Shown: piece by piece, positions 1 to 10,500 of the stretch
How positions within the stretch are numbered: position 1 is the stretch's first letter
Layout: each line of letters begins with the position of its first letter
Source of the DNA: Armigeres subalbatus
Taxonomy: Eukaryota > Arthropoda > Insecta > Diptera > Culicidae
Assembly (NCBI RefSeq): GCF_024139115.2
Contig: NC_085140.1
Location: 436,131,260-436,195,259, forward strand
DNA length: 64,000 nucleotides
Reading direction: 5' to 3'
Program-made: the position numbers and the translations under genes
Notes under the pieces: model-generated
What the model saw: only the letters and a program-made list of their open reading frames with translations
The model's database searches: none
What the model was told of the DNA's origin: nothing

Positions 1-45
1 AGTTGAAGGCGCCAAGGCGTGAGCTCGTGCCCCGAGTAGCCCAAT

Positions 46-297
46 TTAAGGTGAATCGCGTTGGAGTCCAATTAAAATCTACATAGCGCTTAAAAGGGCA
101 CATAACTCGAAAAGTAAACGACAGACAAAAGCGGAAAGTAGTTTTTCACCTTTGCTCACTTGTAGCATACACGAAAAAAGGATTTCCAGATGTGCTAACC
201 GCCTAAATATTTACATTTGTGCGAGCAAAAACGCGAGGTGAGGGATAGCACGGCCATTGTGGCTGCCATTTTTGGACGCCGCCGTAACTCACCTTAA
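46..297. mobile_element. Candidate small MITE flanked by TTAA
   Basis: TTAA at 46-49 is followed by GGTGA, and TCACC is followed by TTAA at 294-297, giving a 5-bp inverted end inside TTAA on both sides. TTAA duplications are the rule for piggyBac-type elements. A second, better element with the same TTAAGGTGA start lies at 1091-1364. No coding potential is visible. The short inverted end makes this tentative. Confidence 0.35.
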
Positions 298-621
298 GCC
301 GATTTGGTTGCAGCATTTTTTATATGACTGGATTTGGTCGTACATAGGTCACAGTAATTTCTTAATGACAGTTGTGCTGCTATGGGCGCAAAATGGCCGA
401 ATTGAAGGTGTGGATGGAGTGGCAGCTGAACGGAGGATTCCAATTTTCAATCCTCGAGAGCGTCCGAAATACCGTTCCTTTGAGCTAGTATCCTAATTTC
501 CCGTACGACCTGGCTTTACTAGTTTTTCCGATGCACCAGGCGAGGTCTAAAAGAAAGGTACTAACTTTCGGTTCGAGTTCGCTCCAACGAACGATAATTG
601 GCGACGTACGTACAGGGAATC

Positions 622-815
622 TATGACAAAAGGTCGAAAGACAAAAGGTCGAAAAGACACAAGGTCGAAAGGACAAAAGGTCGAAAAGACAAAACGTCGA
701 AAGGGACAAAAGGTCGAAAGGATAAAAAGTCGAAAGGCACAAAAGGTCGAAAAGGACGAAAGGTCGAAAATGACTAAGGTCCAAAAAGGACAAAGGGTCG
801 AAAGGGACAAAAGGT
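622..815 (+). repeat. Left arm: 16-bp word array of foldback A
   Basis: About twelve imperfect copies of GACAAAAGGTCGAAAG, in the opposite orientation to the array at 1729-1834. Single-base changes and 15-17 bp spacing variants are scattered along it. The open frames across it are by-products of the repeat and not genes. Confidence 0.9.
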
Positions 816-1089
816 AGATCAAGAACAAGTTGATAACAAGTTGGGTGCATTCCGAAAGAATTTATGAAATGCATTTAACTTCTAGTAGAAATAACACACT
901 CATCACATCAATCAAAGTTGAAGAATGAGCAATTTTCAAAGAAGGAGTAATTACTATGAAACAATATTATGAATATCTAGATAGTTCTGTTAGAGATAAA
1001 AAGATTGTTGATTTAGGAAATGAATAAAACTTGTATTGCGCGAGATAGATTTGTCCTATACAATTGGTAAAAAAAAGTTGCTCCTTTAT

Positions 1090-1365
1090 TTTAAGGTGAT
1101 TATAGAATGCAGCCCGTGGTGAATTTCAAATTCACCACGCGATTATCTACATACATTTCCAAAAGCCCAAATCTGGCGTAATAGTTTTCGTACAGTGCCG
1201 AAACTCGAGTTATGATTGCTCAGCATAACTAAGCAAACGATATACCATTATTTCAGCCCCATACGCGTTATGGTTCTTTCATCTCTTGCTCTTGAAAAAA
1301 ATATTGGCAAAGCACGTGGTTTACAAAATGGCTGATTTCTGGCTTTATTGTATAATCACCTTAAA
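1090..1365. mobile_element. MITE flanked by TTAA, nested in foldback A
   Basis: TTAA at 1091-1094 is followed by GGTGATTATA, and TATAATCACC precedes TTAA at 1361-1364. This is a perfect 10-bp terminal inverted repeat inside a TTAA duplication, with further similarity inward (AGAATGCAGCC against ACAATAAAGCC). The length is about 275 bp and there is no open frame of interest. The TTAA target fits piggyBac-type mobilisation, which is inferred from the target site alone. Confidence 0.65.
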
Positions 1366-1385
1366 CTATTTTTAGCAATTAAATG

Positions 1386-1614
1386 AAATTCATTCAATGA
1401 GTGCAAATAATAGATGAAAATCTAGGTTTTCTGAATGTCGCTTCAATCTGTCAAAAGAGTGTACTCCGTAGCCACCCAGGCGCACGCATTGAAAATACAC
1501 CGGCGTGTAATATACGCCGGTGTATTTGATGTGCGGCGTGCACCATTTTGACAGATCGAAGTGACATTTAGAAAACTCAACATCCATCTATTAGTTGTAC
1601 TCACTGAATGAATT
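1386..1614. mobile_element. Hairpin MITE with near-complete palindrome
   Basis: The left arm (AATTCATTCAATGAGT at about 1387, then a TAATAGATG block) is mirrored by CATCTATTA and ACTCACTGAATGAATT at 1585-1614. The centre at about 1494-1526 is a strong palindrome built on ACACCGGCGT/ACGCCGGTGT. Most of the 229 bp can fold into one imperfect hairpin. It lies inside foldback A beside the TTAA-flanked MITE. Confidence 0.65.
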
Positions 1615-1728
1615 TTATTTATTTGTTAAAAATTGTGAAAAATAAAAGAGCAGAGTTTTTGCTAACTGTGTAGGACAACTCTGGTGCTAGATTGACTCTC
1701 TCCGTTTTAGTTCCTTGTCCTTTTCGAC

Positions 1729-1834
1729 CTTCTGATCTTATTGATCTTTAGTTTCTTTCGACCTTTTGTCATGTTCGACCTTTTGTCTTTCGACCTTTTG
1801 TCCTTTCGACCTTTTGTCTTTCGACCTTTTGTCC
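1729..1834 (-). repeat. Right arm: inverted 16-bp word array of foldback A
   Basis: Six to seven copies of TTTCGACCTTTTGTC, the reverse complement of the left-arm word. The first copies are degraded and the outermost are nearly perfect, ending at the element terminus just before the second 9-bp TSD copy. Confidence 0.9.
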
Positions 1835-1850
1835 CTAACCCACGTACAGG

Positions 1851-2708
1851 AACCTTGCTCTAGGGACCTGACCTCTGGGGAGTTGTACAACAGTTTTGGG
1901 CGACTGCTGGGTGAGTTTCGCTCGGCTGACTGACGAACTTCACTCCCCTCCGTTTAGCTACATCGAAAGGCAGGCCTTTGCGATCACACGAGCTCGACTG
2001 GTCGCTCTGTAACCCACCATGAATGGACGGGAACCCCAAATTAACTCCACTGATCACGACCGAAGCAAAATTGATTAAAATATAATAATATATTTAAACA
2101 AAAAAAAAACAAAAAAAGAGTTCAATAATAATTAGGCCTAATTTAATATTTAATTTAACGGCCACGTAGTCATTATTGACAGAAAAACACAATCCCCGTG
2201 TCGAAACTTTGTCGTTGCCCAACGTAATAAGATCGTTTCTATCAATAAAGACTGCGTAGCCTTTAAATTAAATATAAAAGTTACAGTCGATCCTGCATCA
2301 ATAGCTTAATTTAATTTCAATATTGTTTCGCTTGAAAAGATAAAAACGTCAAAAGCTTACTTACTTGATGGGGTACAGCTCTTTGATGAACCTACGCCGA
2401 ATGGAGAATCCTTCTCCACTCGAGCTCGTCATAAGCTATTTATTCCAATTATGTACAATGGTAAACAATTATTTAAAAATGAATTTACATTTAATTTCGC
2501 TTACAAACATAAAAACGTCCGAAGCTTTTGGATGTTTTTCTAATTTTACTGGACTAGTTGTTCAGGGCTAGATAGGAAAGGGACAAACTAAAGAGAGGTT
2601 GAATCCCATCCAGCTGATCTTGATGATAACATGTTGGAAAAATACTGGGGTGTCTGTTATTAGTGTGTTATTCGTACATATTGTGGCAGTTTGCTTCTAC
2701 AGAACAAA
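1851..2708. other. Stretch without recognised features
   Basis: AT-rich sequence with an A-run around 2100-2117. It has no long open frame, no clear inverted repeat and no recognised repeat. The phrase ATAAAAACGTC occurs near 2341 and 2510, each followed by AAGCTT, which may reflect an old local duplication. Confidence 0.5.
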
Positions 2709-3218
2709 TTAAGGATAATTATTGACTGACTCAGTAGCTTTGTGGGCACTACAACTCAGCACGATCGGTTCGGTCCATCTTGAAAACAAGTACTGCCAAA
2801 ATCGATCTGCTGATTTCAGTAGTTGTACAAATTGCTCCATGGTGATACGGTTCCCTTCACTTAACGTAGTTGTGCAGAGCCAGATGCTCTCCACTGGTTC
2901 TCGCAATCCTGGCTGACGTTTTTCTTTAACCAGGTTTTGGCGTCAGCCAGTGAGACCGAAGCAGTAGAGCACCGAGCTTTCTGCCCAACCCCGGTTCGCA
3001 AGCTCCGCTGTAATACTCCCCGGAATCCAGGCGAAGGATGTAGACTGGTGCGGGTCGGCAAGCATAATGTGAAGCCAGGGATGTTTCGGTTGATCGCTTT
3101 GAAGAGCTGCGATCGCACTGACAGAGTCAGTAAGGACTGAAATCGGTTCGGAGGAATGCATTGTGGTGGCAATGAGGAGGGCTGCAGTATCTGCCGAAAA
3201 GTTGATGTATAGGAAGAC
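2709..3218 (-). pseudogene. Non-LTR retrotransposon RNase H region (3' part)
   Basis: Read on the minus strand, the sequence encodes a degenerate ribonuclease H domain: a block FSADTAALLIA, then VLTDSVSAIAAL (the acidic TDS motif), then FAWIPGS in place of the usual WIPGHSGI, then ELANRGWAES in place of the AD-LA motif. This order is typical of RNase H domains at the end of ORF2 in I/LOA/Jockey-group LINEs. Frameshifts break the frame. The domain is cut after GAGY by a MITE (3221-3708) and resumes at 3711 with TDGSVSRLNGAG. The loss of the histidine in the PGH motif and the interruption show a dead copy. The clade assignment is tentative. Confidence 0.7.
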
Positions 3219-3710
3219 TACCCGAGCAAAGTCGGTTAACAAAATGAGGGCAAATTGATATTAAGCTCTGCTGTTGAGATTATATTGAAAACAAAATTTG
3301 ATGTCAATTGTTAGTTAATACAAATTGATATCGCAACATGTTTTATAACATGTGATCATAATGACAGCAGTTTCACATCAAATTATACTGTCGACTATCC
3401 AAAGTGTGTTTCACGAAAAATCAAAGCAATCTGCAAACAAAATATGCTGTTGTTGTTGTGAATGCTCATAAAAATAATCTAATTGAATACTCATTTTGAT
3501 ATCAAATTAAATTTTTTATGATATCAAATTTAGTAATCATGTTGATTTCATTGACAGCCAAATTTGTTTTCAGAATGATTTAAGGATGTAAAAATATGCT
3601 CTCGTGTTAACCTTTAATCCATACAAAACGAAATCAACTGGAGTAATCAAATAACTGACATCATAAAAGCAAATTCTGATATCAATTTGATTTCAAACTT
3701 TGCTCGGGTA
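3219..3710. mobile_element. TA-flanked MITE with CCCGAGCAAAGT ends, inserted in a LINE
   Basis: TA (3219-3220), then CCCGAGCAAAGT; ACTTTGCTCGGG, then TA (3709-3710). This is a perfect 12-bp inverted repeat within a TA duplication. The interior is AT-rich with repeated TTGATATCAAATT-like palindromic words. It interrupts the RNase H frame of a minus-strand LINE, which confirms the boundaries. The same ends (CCCGAGCAAA) bound the 2.6-kb element at 25520-28133. TA targets are used by Tc1/mariner-type and some other transposases; which one is not shown. Confidence 0.85.
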
Positions 3711-4135
3711 TCCGGCACCGTTAAGTCTCGACACTGAACCGTCGGTGTTGCAAGGCTCGTGGTTCTTGTACTCCGTGCTTAAAAGTTCTGTTACCGATTT
3801 TCAAAATCATTCCGAATCAATAACTCTTTTAAAATGTCTCGCTTTGAATTGATTTTTGTTGGCTATAGAGCCTATAGAACTCTAGTGCCAGCTCCTCGCT
3901 GTATGCCAGTGTACGGATCACTGAAGAGAGACAGACGCTGGTCACCCACCGTCCGCAGAATCCTGTGTTCTCCGAATGTGATTTGGGTGAAAGTCTTGCG
4001 GCCTTGCGGAAAATGGCCGTCTGCACACGACGGCATTTGCCAAGGCGCAGACAGACTCGGCTGGTGTAGACCAGTCTTGCAAAATGTCGTGACCATCACC
4101 AGATGATCAGATATGAAAACAAAAACCACCACGCT
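3711..4135 (-). pseudogene. Non-LTR retrotransposon, post-RT to RNase H start (5' part)
   Basis: Continuation of the minus-strand LINE upstream of the MITE. It reads through a region with RTLAYSEELALEFYRL, typical of the connector after the reverse transcriptase, then TDGSVSRLNGAG, the start of RNase H. Further upstream, at about 3870-4090, is an alternative-frame block with FGEHRILRTVGDQRLSLFSD. Several frameshifts and stops are present. The catalytic reverse transcriptase itself is not found here, so the copy is 5'-truncated or deleted before about 4135. Confidence 0.55.
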
Positions 4136-4380
4136 TTTAAATGATGTTCTTTACTGACAATCACTGCAAGCGCATCGTGACATGTAGAAGCTGACACGTG
4201 AGTACCTTCGGTAAGCGTGACACCCAGATTGACAACCACAAGCTGAGAGCCATAAAGAGCATCAGGTCGGTCAGCTGTCAAAAGTGCAGGTGAGCACCGT
4301 TATTGATTGATTTTGTTGTCGTTTGATTGGACTGACGTCGTTTTTAATTGATAAATTGGATAAATCAATAGTTAAATTAA

Positions 4381-4482
4381 GGGTTCATTCACAAATTACA
4401 TAACGCCCCCACCCACCCTCTCGTAACGTATTTTGTATGAGAGGGTTCTGAAATTTGTATGGGCCGTATTTGTGAATGGCTC
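4381..4482. mobile_element. Short MITE with CATTCACAAAT ends
   Basis: GGTTCATTCACAAATTACATAA at the left and TATTTGTGAATGGC at the right form an inverted end around CATTCACAAAT. The interior holds ACCCTCTCGTA and its near-inverse TATGAGAGGGT, so nearly all of the 102 bp can fold. A related single end (TTTACAAATTACATAATGCC) occurs at about 21950. Confidence 0.5.
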
Positions 4483-4488
4483 TAACTA

Positions 4489-5378
4489 AGTTTTTACCAA
4501 TTTGATCCAGACTATCTTTTGAAAAGAGCTGAATTTTTTTATTGATTTTTCAAATGGATACAATCAAAAACGACGCATCCTACAAAAAATGTTATATGGG
4601 TGACTATCGCAAAATCAGTCAAAGTTTCTAATAAAGATATCGGAAACAATTCAAATTGAGCCCTACACTGAAAAAAATCAGTTTCAACAGTTTCAAAAAT
4701 TAAAACTCGATTTGCGAAAAACGCTTTTTTGATTTGTATGAAATTGTGTCTCAAGATAGGTGATTATGTTCCTACCAACCGTCCATACATCGCAAGCTGG
4801 ACACTTTGAAGTAAAAAAGTTTTCTAACAAAACTTTTTCTTGTCGAAATTATTTTCAGTGTATTTTTATCCGTTGCGATTAGTTACGACCTAAATATTGT
4901 ACTCTGCTGGACTGTACAGGAATATATAAATATATGTATGTATATATTAAATCCACTGGCACTCCTTGACACTGAGAAAAAATCAATTACGACAAGAAAA
5001 ATTTTTGTTAGAAAAACTTTTTCCCTTAAAAGTGTCAAGCTTGCGATGTATGGACGGTTGGTAGGGAACATAATCACCTATCTTGAGACACAATTTCATA
5101 CAAATCAAAAAAAGCGTTTTTTCGCAAATCGAGTTTTAATTTTTGAAACTGTTGAAACTGATTTTTTTCAGTGTAGGGCTCAATTTGAATTGTTTCCGAT
5201 ATATATATTTATATAAATTTATTAGAAATTTTTTAGAAATTTTTACTGATTTTGCGATAGTCACCCATCCAACATTTTTTGTAGGATGCGTCGTTTTTTA
5301 ATTGTATCCATTTGAAAAAATCAATAAAAAAAATTTGGCCTTTTTCAAAAGATAGTCTGGATCAAATTTGGAAAAACT
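4489..5378. mobile_element. Long inverted-repeat element, arms of about 370 bp
   Basis: The left arm (4489-4865) is mirrored by the right arm (4968-5378). Matching landmarks are GATCCAGACTATCTTTTGAA with its inverse near 5350, the cluster around GGATACAATC/GATTGTATCC, CAAGATAGGTGATTATGTTC with its inverse at about 5066, and TAACAAAA-CTTTTTCTTGTCG with its inverse at about 4993. The spacer is about 100 bp and AT-rich, with ATATAAATATATGTATGTATA. The right arm carries a small expansion (ATATATATTTATATAAATTTA) absent from the left. No TSD or coding capacity is visible. A transcript would form a long double-stranded hairpin. Confidence 0.85.
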
Positions 5379-5890
5379 ATGTATGTACTTTTCTTTTAAT
5401 AGCACCTCTTAAAATATTGCACAAAAAGTCAATATAAACAATAAGAACACTTAAATGTTCGCAAAAATTCTATTTTGGCTTCATGCATTTTTATCACAGC
5501 AAAAATCCATCAATTCCGCTAAGTGGATTATTCCATTGCTGTCGAGCGTTGACTTCGAACCAAACACCGCATAGGTCAAGTGATCATCACGATAGTCAAG
5601 ATGACATGGATATGACAACCACAACATCAGGAAAGTTTTCCTATCATGCATGCTGGTGATCACAGGCAGAAGAAGTGAAGACATGGTGAGTGACCAAGCG
5701 CTAGTTGCTAAAATGTCACTTTCATGGTGATCGTTACACCAAGCATGTGAGATCCACATTGAGCATCACAATTGAGTACTTGACACATGACCTGGATTTT
5801 GTTATTGTCACGCTTTGCGTGACTTGTACGGTGACACTTTGCAGCACTGGTGTAGACAGAGGGAGACCGGAAGCGATTCTAACGTAGCTA
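5379..5890. other. Stretch without recognised genes
   Basis: The longest frame is a 92-codon minus-strand one (5481-5759) with no recognisable motif. The region has repeated fragments around GTGATCATCACGATAGTCAAG, TGGTGATCACAGG and GGTGATCGTTACACC that resemble an old imperfect inverted arrangement. I assign no function. Confidence 0.4.
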
Positions 5891-5899
5891 TTGAAAATA

Positions 5900-6330
5900 G
5901 GTTACAGAACGTTGACTTAGTTAGGCTGTTGTCGAGGATTGCTTGTCCGACCTAAAAGCGAATAATCTTGTTGCTAGTCCTGTGAGGCTTTGAGAGTACT
6001 ATATGAATTATATTGACTCTGGTTTTCACGACAAGAAGGTTAGGCCTCTATCGATGGACACTTCTAGCACCTGAATAATCTTCCGGCGACCAAGAAGAGT
6101 GTGACTGCCAGGATATACCCTTGGGGTAAGCCAGTTAGAAGGACTTGGAAGGACCTTGGAGTATTCCGATGAGAACTTGATAAGGGCGCCCAGTGAGGAA
6201 ATTGCGGATTAAGGCGAGGACATTACCTGCAAACCCCCATTCGACAAGCTTATTGAGTACTAGGAGCGTTCAGGTGTGATTAAACGCCTTCGAGATTCTT
6301 TATAACTACCAGCACAAACCCAAAATGTTA
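5900..6330 (-). pseudogene. Reverse-transcriptase fragment of a non-LTR element
   Basis: On the minus strand the sequence around 6180-6310 reads KAFNHTWTLLVLNKLVEWGF, then GNVLALIRNFLTGRPYQVLIG. These match conserved RT palm positions of Jockey/I-group LINEs: the first catalytic block with AFD (here AFN), the W-F-G-N block and the FL-GR-V-IG block. Near 6130 a degenerate G-PQG block follows. The fragment has stops and frameshifts. It is separated from its upstream part by the hAT-like MITE at 6331-6556. Confidence 0.65.
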
Positions 6331-6556
6331 CAGTGGCGTAGCCAGAAAATTTGTCAAAAGGGGGGGTGTTCTGAATTACATTTGATGGAGTGATTTTAAT
6401 GTTACTAGTCAATCTCTTGGATCATGAATACAAATGATTTATGTTTGTACTATGTTTGTACTTATGAACAAAAATTTTGCCTCTGCCAGGGGTGGGTTGG
6501 GTTTATGTCCGACAACCAACAGCCCCCTCCCCCCCCTCTCCAGGACTACGCCACTG
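6331..6556. mobile_element. hAT-like MITE with CAGTGGCGTAGCC ends
   Basis: CAGTGGCGTAGCC at 6331 and GGACTACGCCACTG ending at 6556 form a 13-bp inverted repeat with one mismatch. CAGTGGCGTAG-type ends are widespread in hAT-superfamily MITEs. It carries G-rich (GGGGGGGTG) and C-rich (CCCCCTCCCCCCC) subterminal tracts, also in inverted relation. It lies inside a minus-strand LINE relic. I could not confirm an 8-bp TSD. Confidence 0.6.
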
Positions 6557-6785
6557 CTAGGTAGATCAGAATACTTGCCCTCTTCGAAGGCGTCTTGGAG
6601 TACACCCCATGTAATGGCTCGTTCTATATCGGCTTATCGAAACGCATGCTGTTGGAAGTCCTGCCTTCGGTTAGCTTCTAACTTTTCCCGTAGTCAACGA
6701 TTAATCTCTCTATTTTTTCCACATCTTTTATTAATAAGGCTCATTATTTTAATCAAACATTTCACGGAGCCGCAAGTCTTTTGAA
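6557..6785 (-). pseudogene. RT N-terminal fragment of a non-LTR element
   Basis: Minus-strand reading gives fragments close to EANRRQDFQQHAFRYADIER and then TWGVLQDAFEEGKYSDLP in shifted frames. Such a block lies between the endonuclease and the RT palm in Jockey/LOA-type ORF2 proteins. It probably belongs with the RT fragment at 5900-6330, from which the hAT-like MITE separates it. Confidence 0.5.
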
Positions 6786-7220
6786 CTGTAAATATTAATA
6801 GGTGTCATATCTTCATAGTTTTCCGAATCAGTGAGGTAACCGGCTGATGGTATCCACTTTACCTCAGTATCAATATCTTGCTCTTCACTTGCTTTAACTT
6901 CCAATTTGTTTACATTCTCAAGATCATCTCTTCCGATCCGGTCCAAGTGATCCATAGCTGCGTTACTCATTAGATCCACATAGTAGTCTCCCCCCATTTC
7001 TTCAATAATTTATCCGGGCATTTTGAGTCTTGATCAACTAAAACAACTCCAGATACAACCTCGGTATATGAACTTGGATGGGATTGATCTTTAGGCTTGC
7101 CTTCCCCATGATTTGCAGAGGAACGTTGTGGGACAGAATCTCTCTGATGACCCACAGTTTGACAAAGAAGACACACATCCTGAAGACATTTTCCACTACA
7201 GGATTGGGAAAATGGATCTA
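6749..7220 (-). pseudogene. LINE gag (ORF1) fragment with zinc knuckle
   Basis: Minus-strand frames contain DVCLLCQTVGHQRDSVPQ, a CCHC-type knuckle (C-x2-C-x4-H-x4-C) with the last cysteine changed to valine. A hydrophilic tail rich in S, K and D and then acidic residues (VKASEEQDIDTEVKW) follow. The knuckle resembles CFLCQAVGHRRDSC in the gag at 56393-56884, so the two loci carry related LINEs. The frame is broken at about 6985. Confidence 0.6.
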
Positions 7221-7254
7221 TTTACCGCGGTAATATCGATAGCGGTTGCATAGT

Positions 7255-7590
7255 GACCGTTAGAAGAAGGTGGGAGCTCCATTATTAAGGCTTACCAAGT
7301 ATGCTGCCTCGAAGGCCTCTAGGGTGTCACTCTCCCCGACATGGGCGTTTATATCTCCAATAAGAAGTGGGGTTGGGGAGTTACTGATCGGCTTACTTAT
7401 CTTATTCTGGGTTCCCGGGATAGTACCACACTCATATATGTTAATAATGGTTTTCTGCAGATTACCTCGAAGGCAAACTCCCACCACGGGAAGATCCTCG
7501 TTAAACTGTTGGGTGTCGAATGAATGCCCTGTAGAACCCATGTCGCTACAGAGTGCCGGAGATTCCTCCCTACCTTGGTAACAACCATTT
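7255..7590 (-). pseudogene. Apurinic-type endonuclease fragment of a LINE
   Basis: The minus strand encodes LPVVGVCLRG, TIINIY and then TPLLIGDINAHVGESDTLEA, the GD-NAH-G signature (catalytic Asp-Asn) of the endonuclease domain at the start of LINE ORF2. Both ends are truncated. On the minus strand it lies upstream of the gag fragment, the reverse of the normal gag-EN-RT order, so the cluster is a mosaic of separate copies or a rearrangement. Confidence 0.65.
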
Positions 7591-10500
7591 AAAATTTCGG
7601 GGAATTTGACTTACTACACATTTTACTGAGGTAATTCAATAGCTGGAACATCGAGACGTTGCATGTTTCAAATCTTATTTAGGTGCTTGCTGTTTGAAAT
7701 GTATAAAGTTTGCGTTCTTGGGTCGGGTCTGAGATTCTCAGAGACTCCCCAAATTGTCGTCTGCATAAGACTTACTTCCCACAAAATTCTGACTTTTGCT
7801 TTTAATTTGCTGCTTGCAGAGGGATATGGTGTCCCTTTTCTTTTGTCCTCGGACGTCGGTAAATTTGTCGAAAATTTTATAGGACTTTTTCCGAAATGTT
7901 GGCGGAATTCTTAAGAGTTTTCTATAAATTTGCGATGTTTGCACTTAAATCGCCCATAAGTATGCATGAGTATGTGCGATTCATCGGTGTGATACCTCTT
8001 ACGTCAACTATGAAATCAAAAAACCTTTGTTGTCGAAGCCTACAGTTCTTGCGCCAAAATGAGCGTCACCAAATTCAATGGCTGGCACCGCCAGTGCCTG
8101 CACCAAAAGAACCGTATTCAGTACACATATGTAATCTCTGCTGTTTTCACTGTAAAATACAATTCGAAAGTAAATATCATTGTCGCCATTTGCCCTGCAG
8201 ACTTTAGAGATTGGAGACGCGGTTGAGTCATTACAATTTAGTTTGTTTTTCTCATTTTATCACAGTGTAACAAGCGAATTTGACGAACATATTCCACTTC
8301 TTGAATAGCAATTTTTACGTCATGCTTGTTTGCTTACCCTTTTTGGCTAACCTTTTTTCACCTCAGCTCGTCTATAAATTTCATTAGTTCATCAGTTTTA
8401 CCGAATGTAGAAGGGACTCTATTTTGTGCTTCACGTTTTCAAACTAAATCTGTCACAGAAATGCTGAATAAGATCAACAACAGCTAAAACGTTTGCCACT
8501 GATGGATTTTATTTCTAAAAAAATCGGAATCGCTACACCTATTTTATGGACACAAAAAATGTAGATAAACAATATATTTAATTTCTTTTTCAAATTACTC
8601 TGTTGGCACTACGATTTTAGTCGTCAGTTCATTGCCCCCATCTGCAACCAGCAACGAATATATTCCTCCTCTATGCCCATGAACAAACACGTTACATTGT
8701 TGTAAATTCCAAATCGCCCTCACCGCCACCCATAATCCGGTTCAGATGCTCCGTTGTCCCTAAGTACGTACTGTGTTTTGCACTCTGTCTGTGTTGCTTC
8801 CATAACAACATCACTGAACGAGCTTCTTTAATTGAGTGCGAAGAAAACCGTAACCAACATTCTCGGGAGCCCATCTCCAGCTGGTTGCACTGTTGCTTAT
8901 CTAACTGCAAATAATCGCACCAAACTGCAATATTGGCTCTTCGTTACCGACTGTTCTGCGGTTCCTCCGGTGCCTCCGGTTATACGACCAATCGACACGG
9001 CAAATGAGTTAGTACGGGGTTGAGCGTATGAATAAACAGCTCTAGTAATAAATTAGAAAGTCATAAAGATCTAAAGAATTTCAATTGAAAAGGCGTAGAA
9101 ATGTAGTCCAAACTTTGGTTTAAATCCAGCATTTTTTTAGAATTACTTATGCAAAACATCAACTTTATCGATGACTGTGTATAATCAAGTCTCGTTCATT
9201 GGCAAAATGTTTGCTTTCGTTTCATTCAAGTACAACGTTGTAAAGTACTGATTTGGAATGACTACGCCATCGGGCCATAAGGAAGTGGTCATGTTCCCGA
9301 CTAAACCACCCGACCGGAGAAGAATTCAAATGAGCCAGCAGAAGTAATGGGAGTTTGGTCATTCATTAGCTGGCACTATGCCAGACTTGGAAAGGTGAGG
9401 GAACTCCACACTCGTAAATTGTGTAGTTTATTTCGCGTAGATTCTGATCAGAACAACATTTCGGTTTTGTTTTTGCTGTTGGCCGGAGCAGATTCACACA
9501 AATAAAGACATAAATCTAACGTGTATGAAGTCGAAAACAATCGAATCAACACAGCGAGAAACATCGCTCAAAAAGGTTCGCCCGCTGATTCTCAAGAAAG
9601 TTGAATGACAACCAAGCTGCCCCCTGACTAGATTAGTCACGTTTTTTTTGTGTTCTTCGTGTGGTTGAACACCGACCAAGCTGAAGATCTGTTGGTCGTA
9701 ACTCAATTTTATTGCTTCTTGCGCGCTTGACTACGCCAGGCTTTGTTATAAATTTAATGTTCTTTTTCGAATCACTTCAGCGTTGCTGCAATCTTGGAGT
9801 GGCTTGAAGAATTGTTTGAGTAACACATTTCTAGAAAGGGGCTTAGTGAGGGCAATCGTAAATGGCCCTAGTAGAGGCATCATCGGTTCTTTTCTTCAGA
9901 ATCCACAACACAACACAAAACCACATCAACGAATGAAGATTGCGTTCAGCAATCAAAGAAGCTTAACAGCACAATTTCTTTTTTATGGTTTATCGTGGCT
10001 TCCTATAAGTTCTTAGTTGTCTGAATTAGAGTTTCATGAATGGTTGCAGTGTAATCAATCAAAGTGAATTGTTATTCAAAACATCACATAAAGGAAGAAG
10101 TTTTACGATTGCCATATGAAATAATAAAAAATTAAGTGAAATCCAAGAGAAAAAGGGGGCTTTATGCAAAAAATCAAAACAATGAAAAGTCTTAGCCCCT
10201 GAAACAAATTACAATGAAGACGGTTTTATTTTTTCAACAGAAATATTGACAAGTGAATAATCCATTTTTCTTTCTCTTTTTCCAGGTATGTCTCATCTTT
10301 GGTTTGAATTCCTTTGCTCGCTGGTAAGCATTATTTCTAAGATTTCAAACACAATTTCTCGCGCCGTTTGTCTTCAGAGAAAACATATAGTTTCGAAAAA
10401 TTAAGCAAATTTAATTAATATTTGATCTGGTTAATAGATACCAATTGAAATTAAAAAAAAATCATATAAAATTAAAAAAATATCATTAAAGAAATAAAGG

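Larger units (their letters stand above)
608..1850. mobile_element. Foldback element A with tandem-word arms and a 9-bp TSD
   Basis: The exact 9-bp direct repeat ACGTACAGG lies at 608-616 and 1842-1850. The 1225 bp between (617-1841) begin GAATCTATGACAAAAGG and end with the reverse complement of GGGTTAGGGACAAAAGG. The left arm (622-815) is about twelve copies of a 16-bp word, GACAAAAGGTCGAAAG and variants. The right arm (about 1729-1834) holds the same word inverted, in six or seven copies. Two MITEs sit in the middle. A 9-bp TSD and variable tandem arms are features of Foldback and Mutator-like elements. No transposase is present, so the copy would depend on another element. The boundaries are firm; the superfamily is inferred. 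Confidence 0.82.

Noticed and set aside
622..815. CRISPR-like regular array
   Set aside because: The 16-bp words are contiguous, without unique spacers, and occur inverted at the other end of an element with a TSD, in a eukaryotic sequence.
5481..5759. 92-codon minus-strand frame
   Set aside because: No motif; partly built from repeated GTGATCATC-like phrases.
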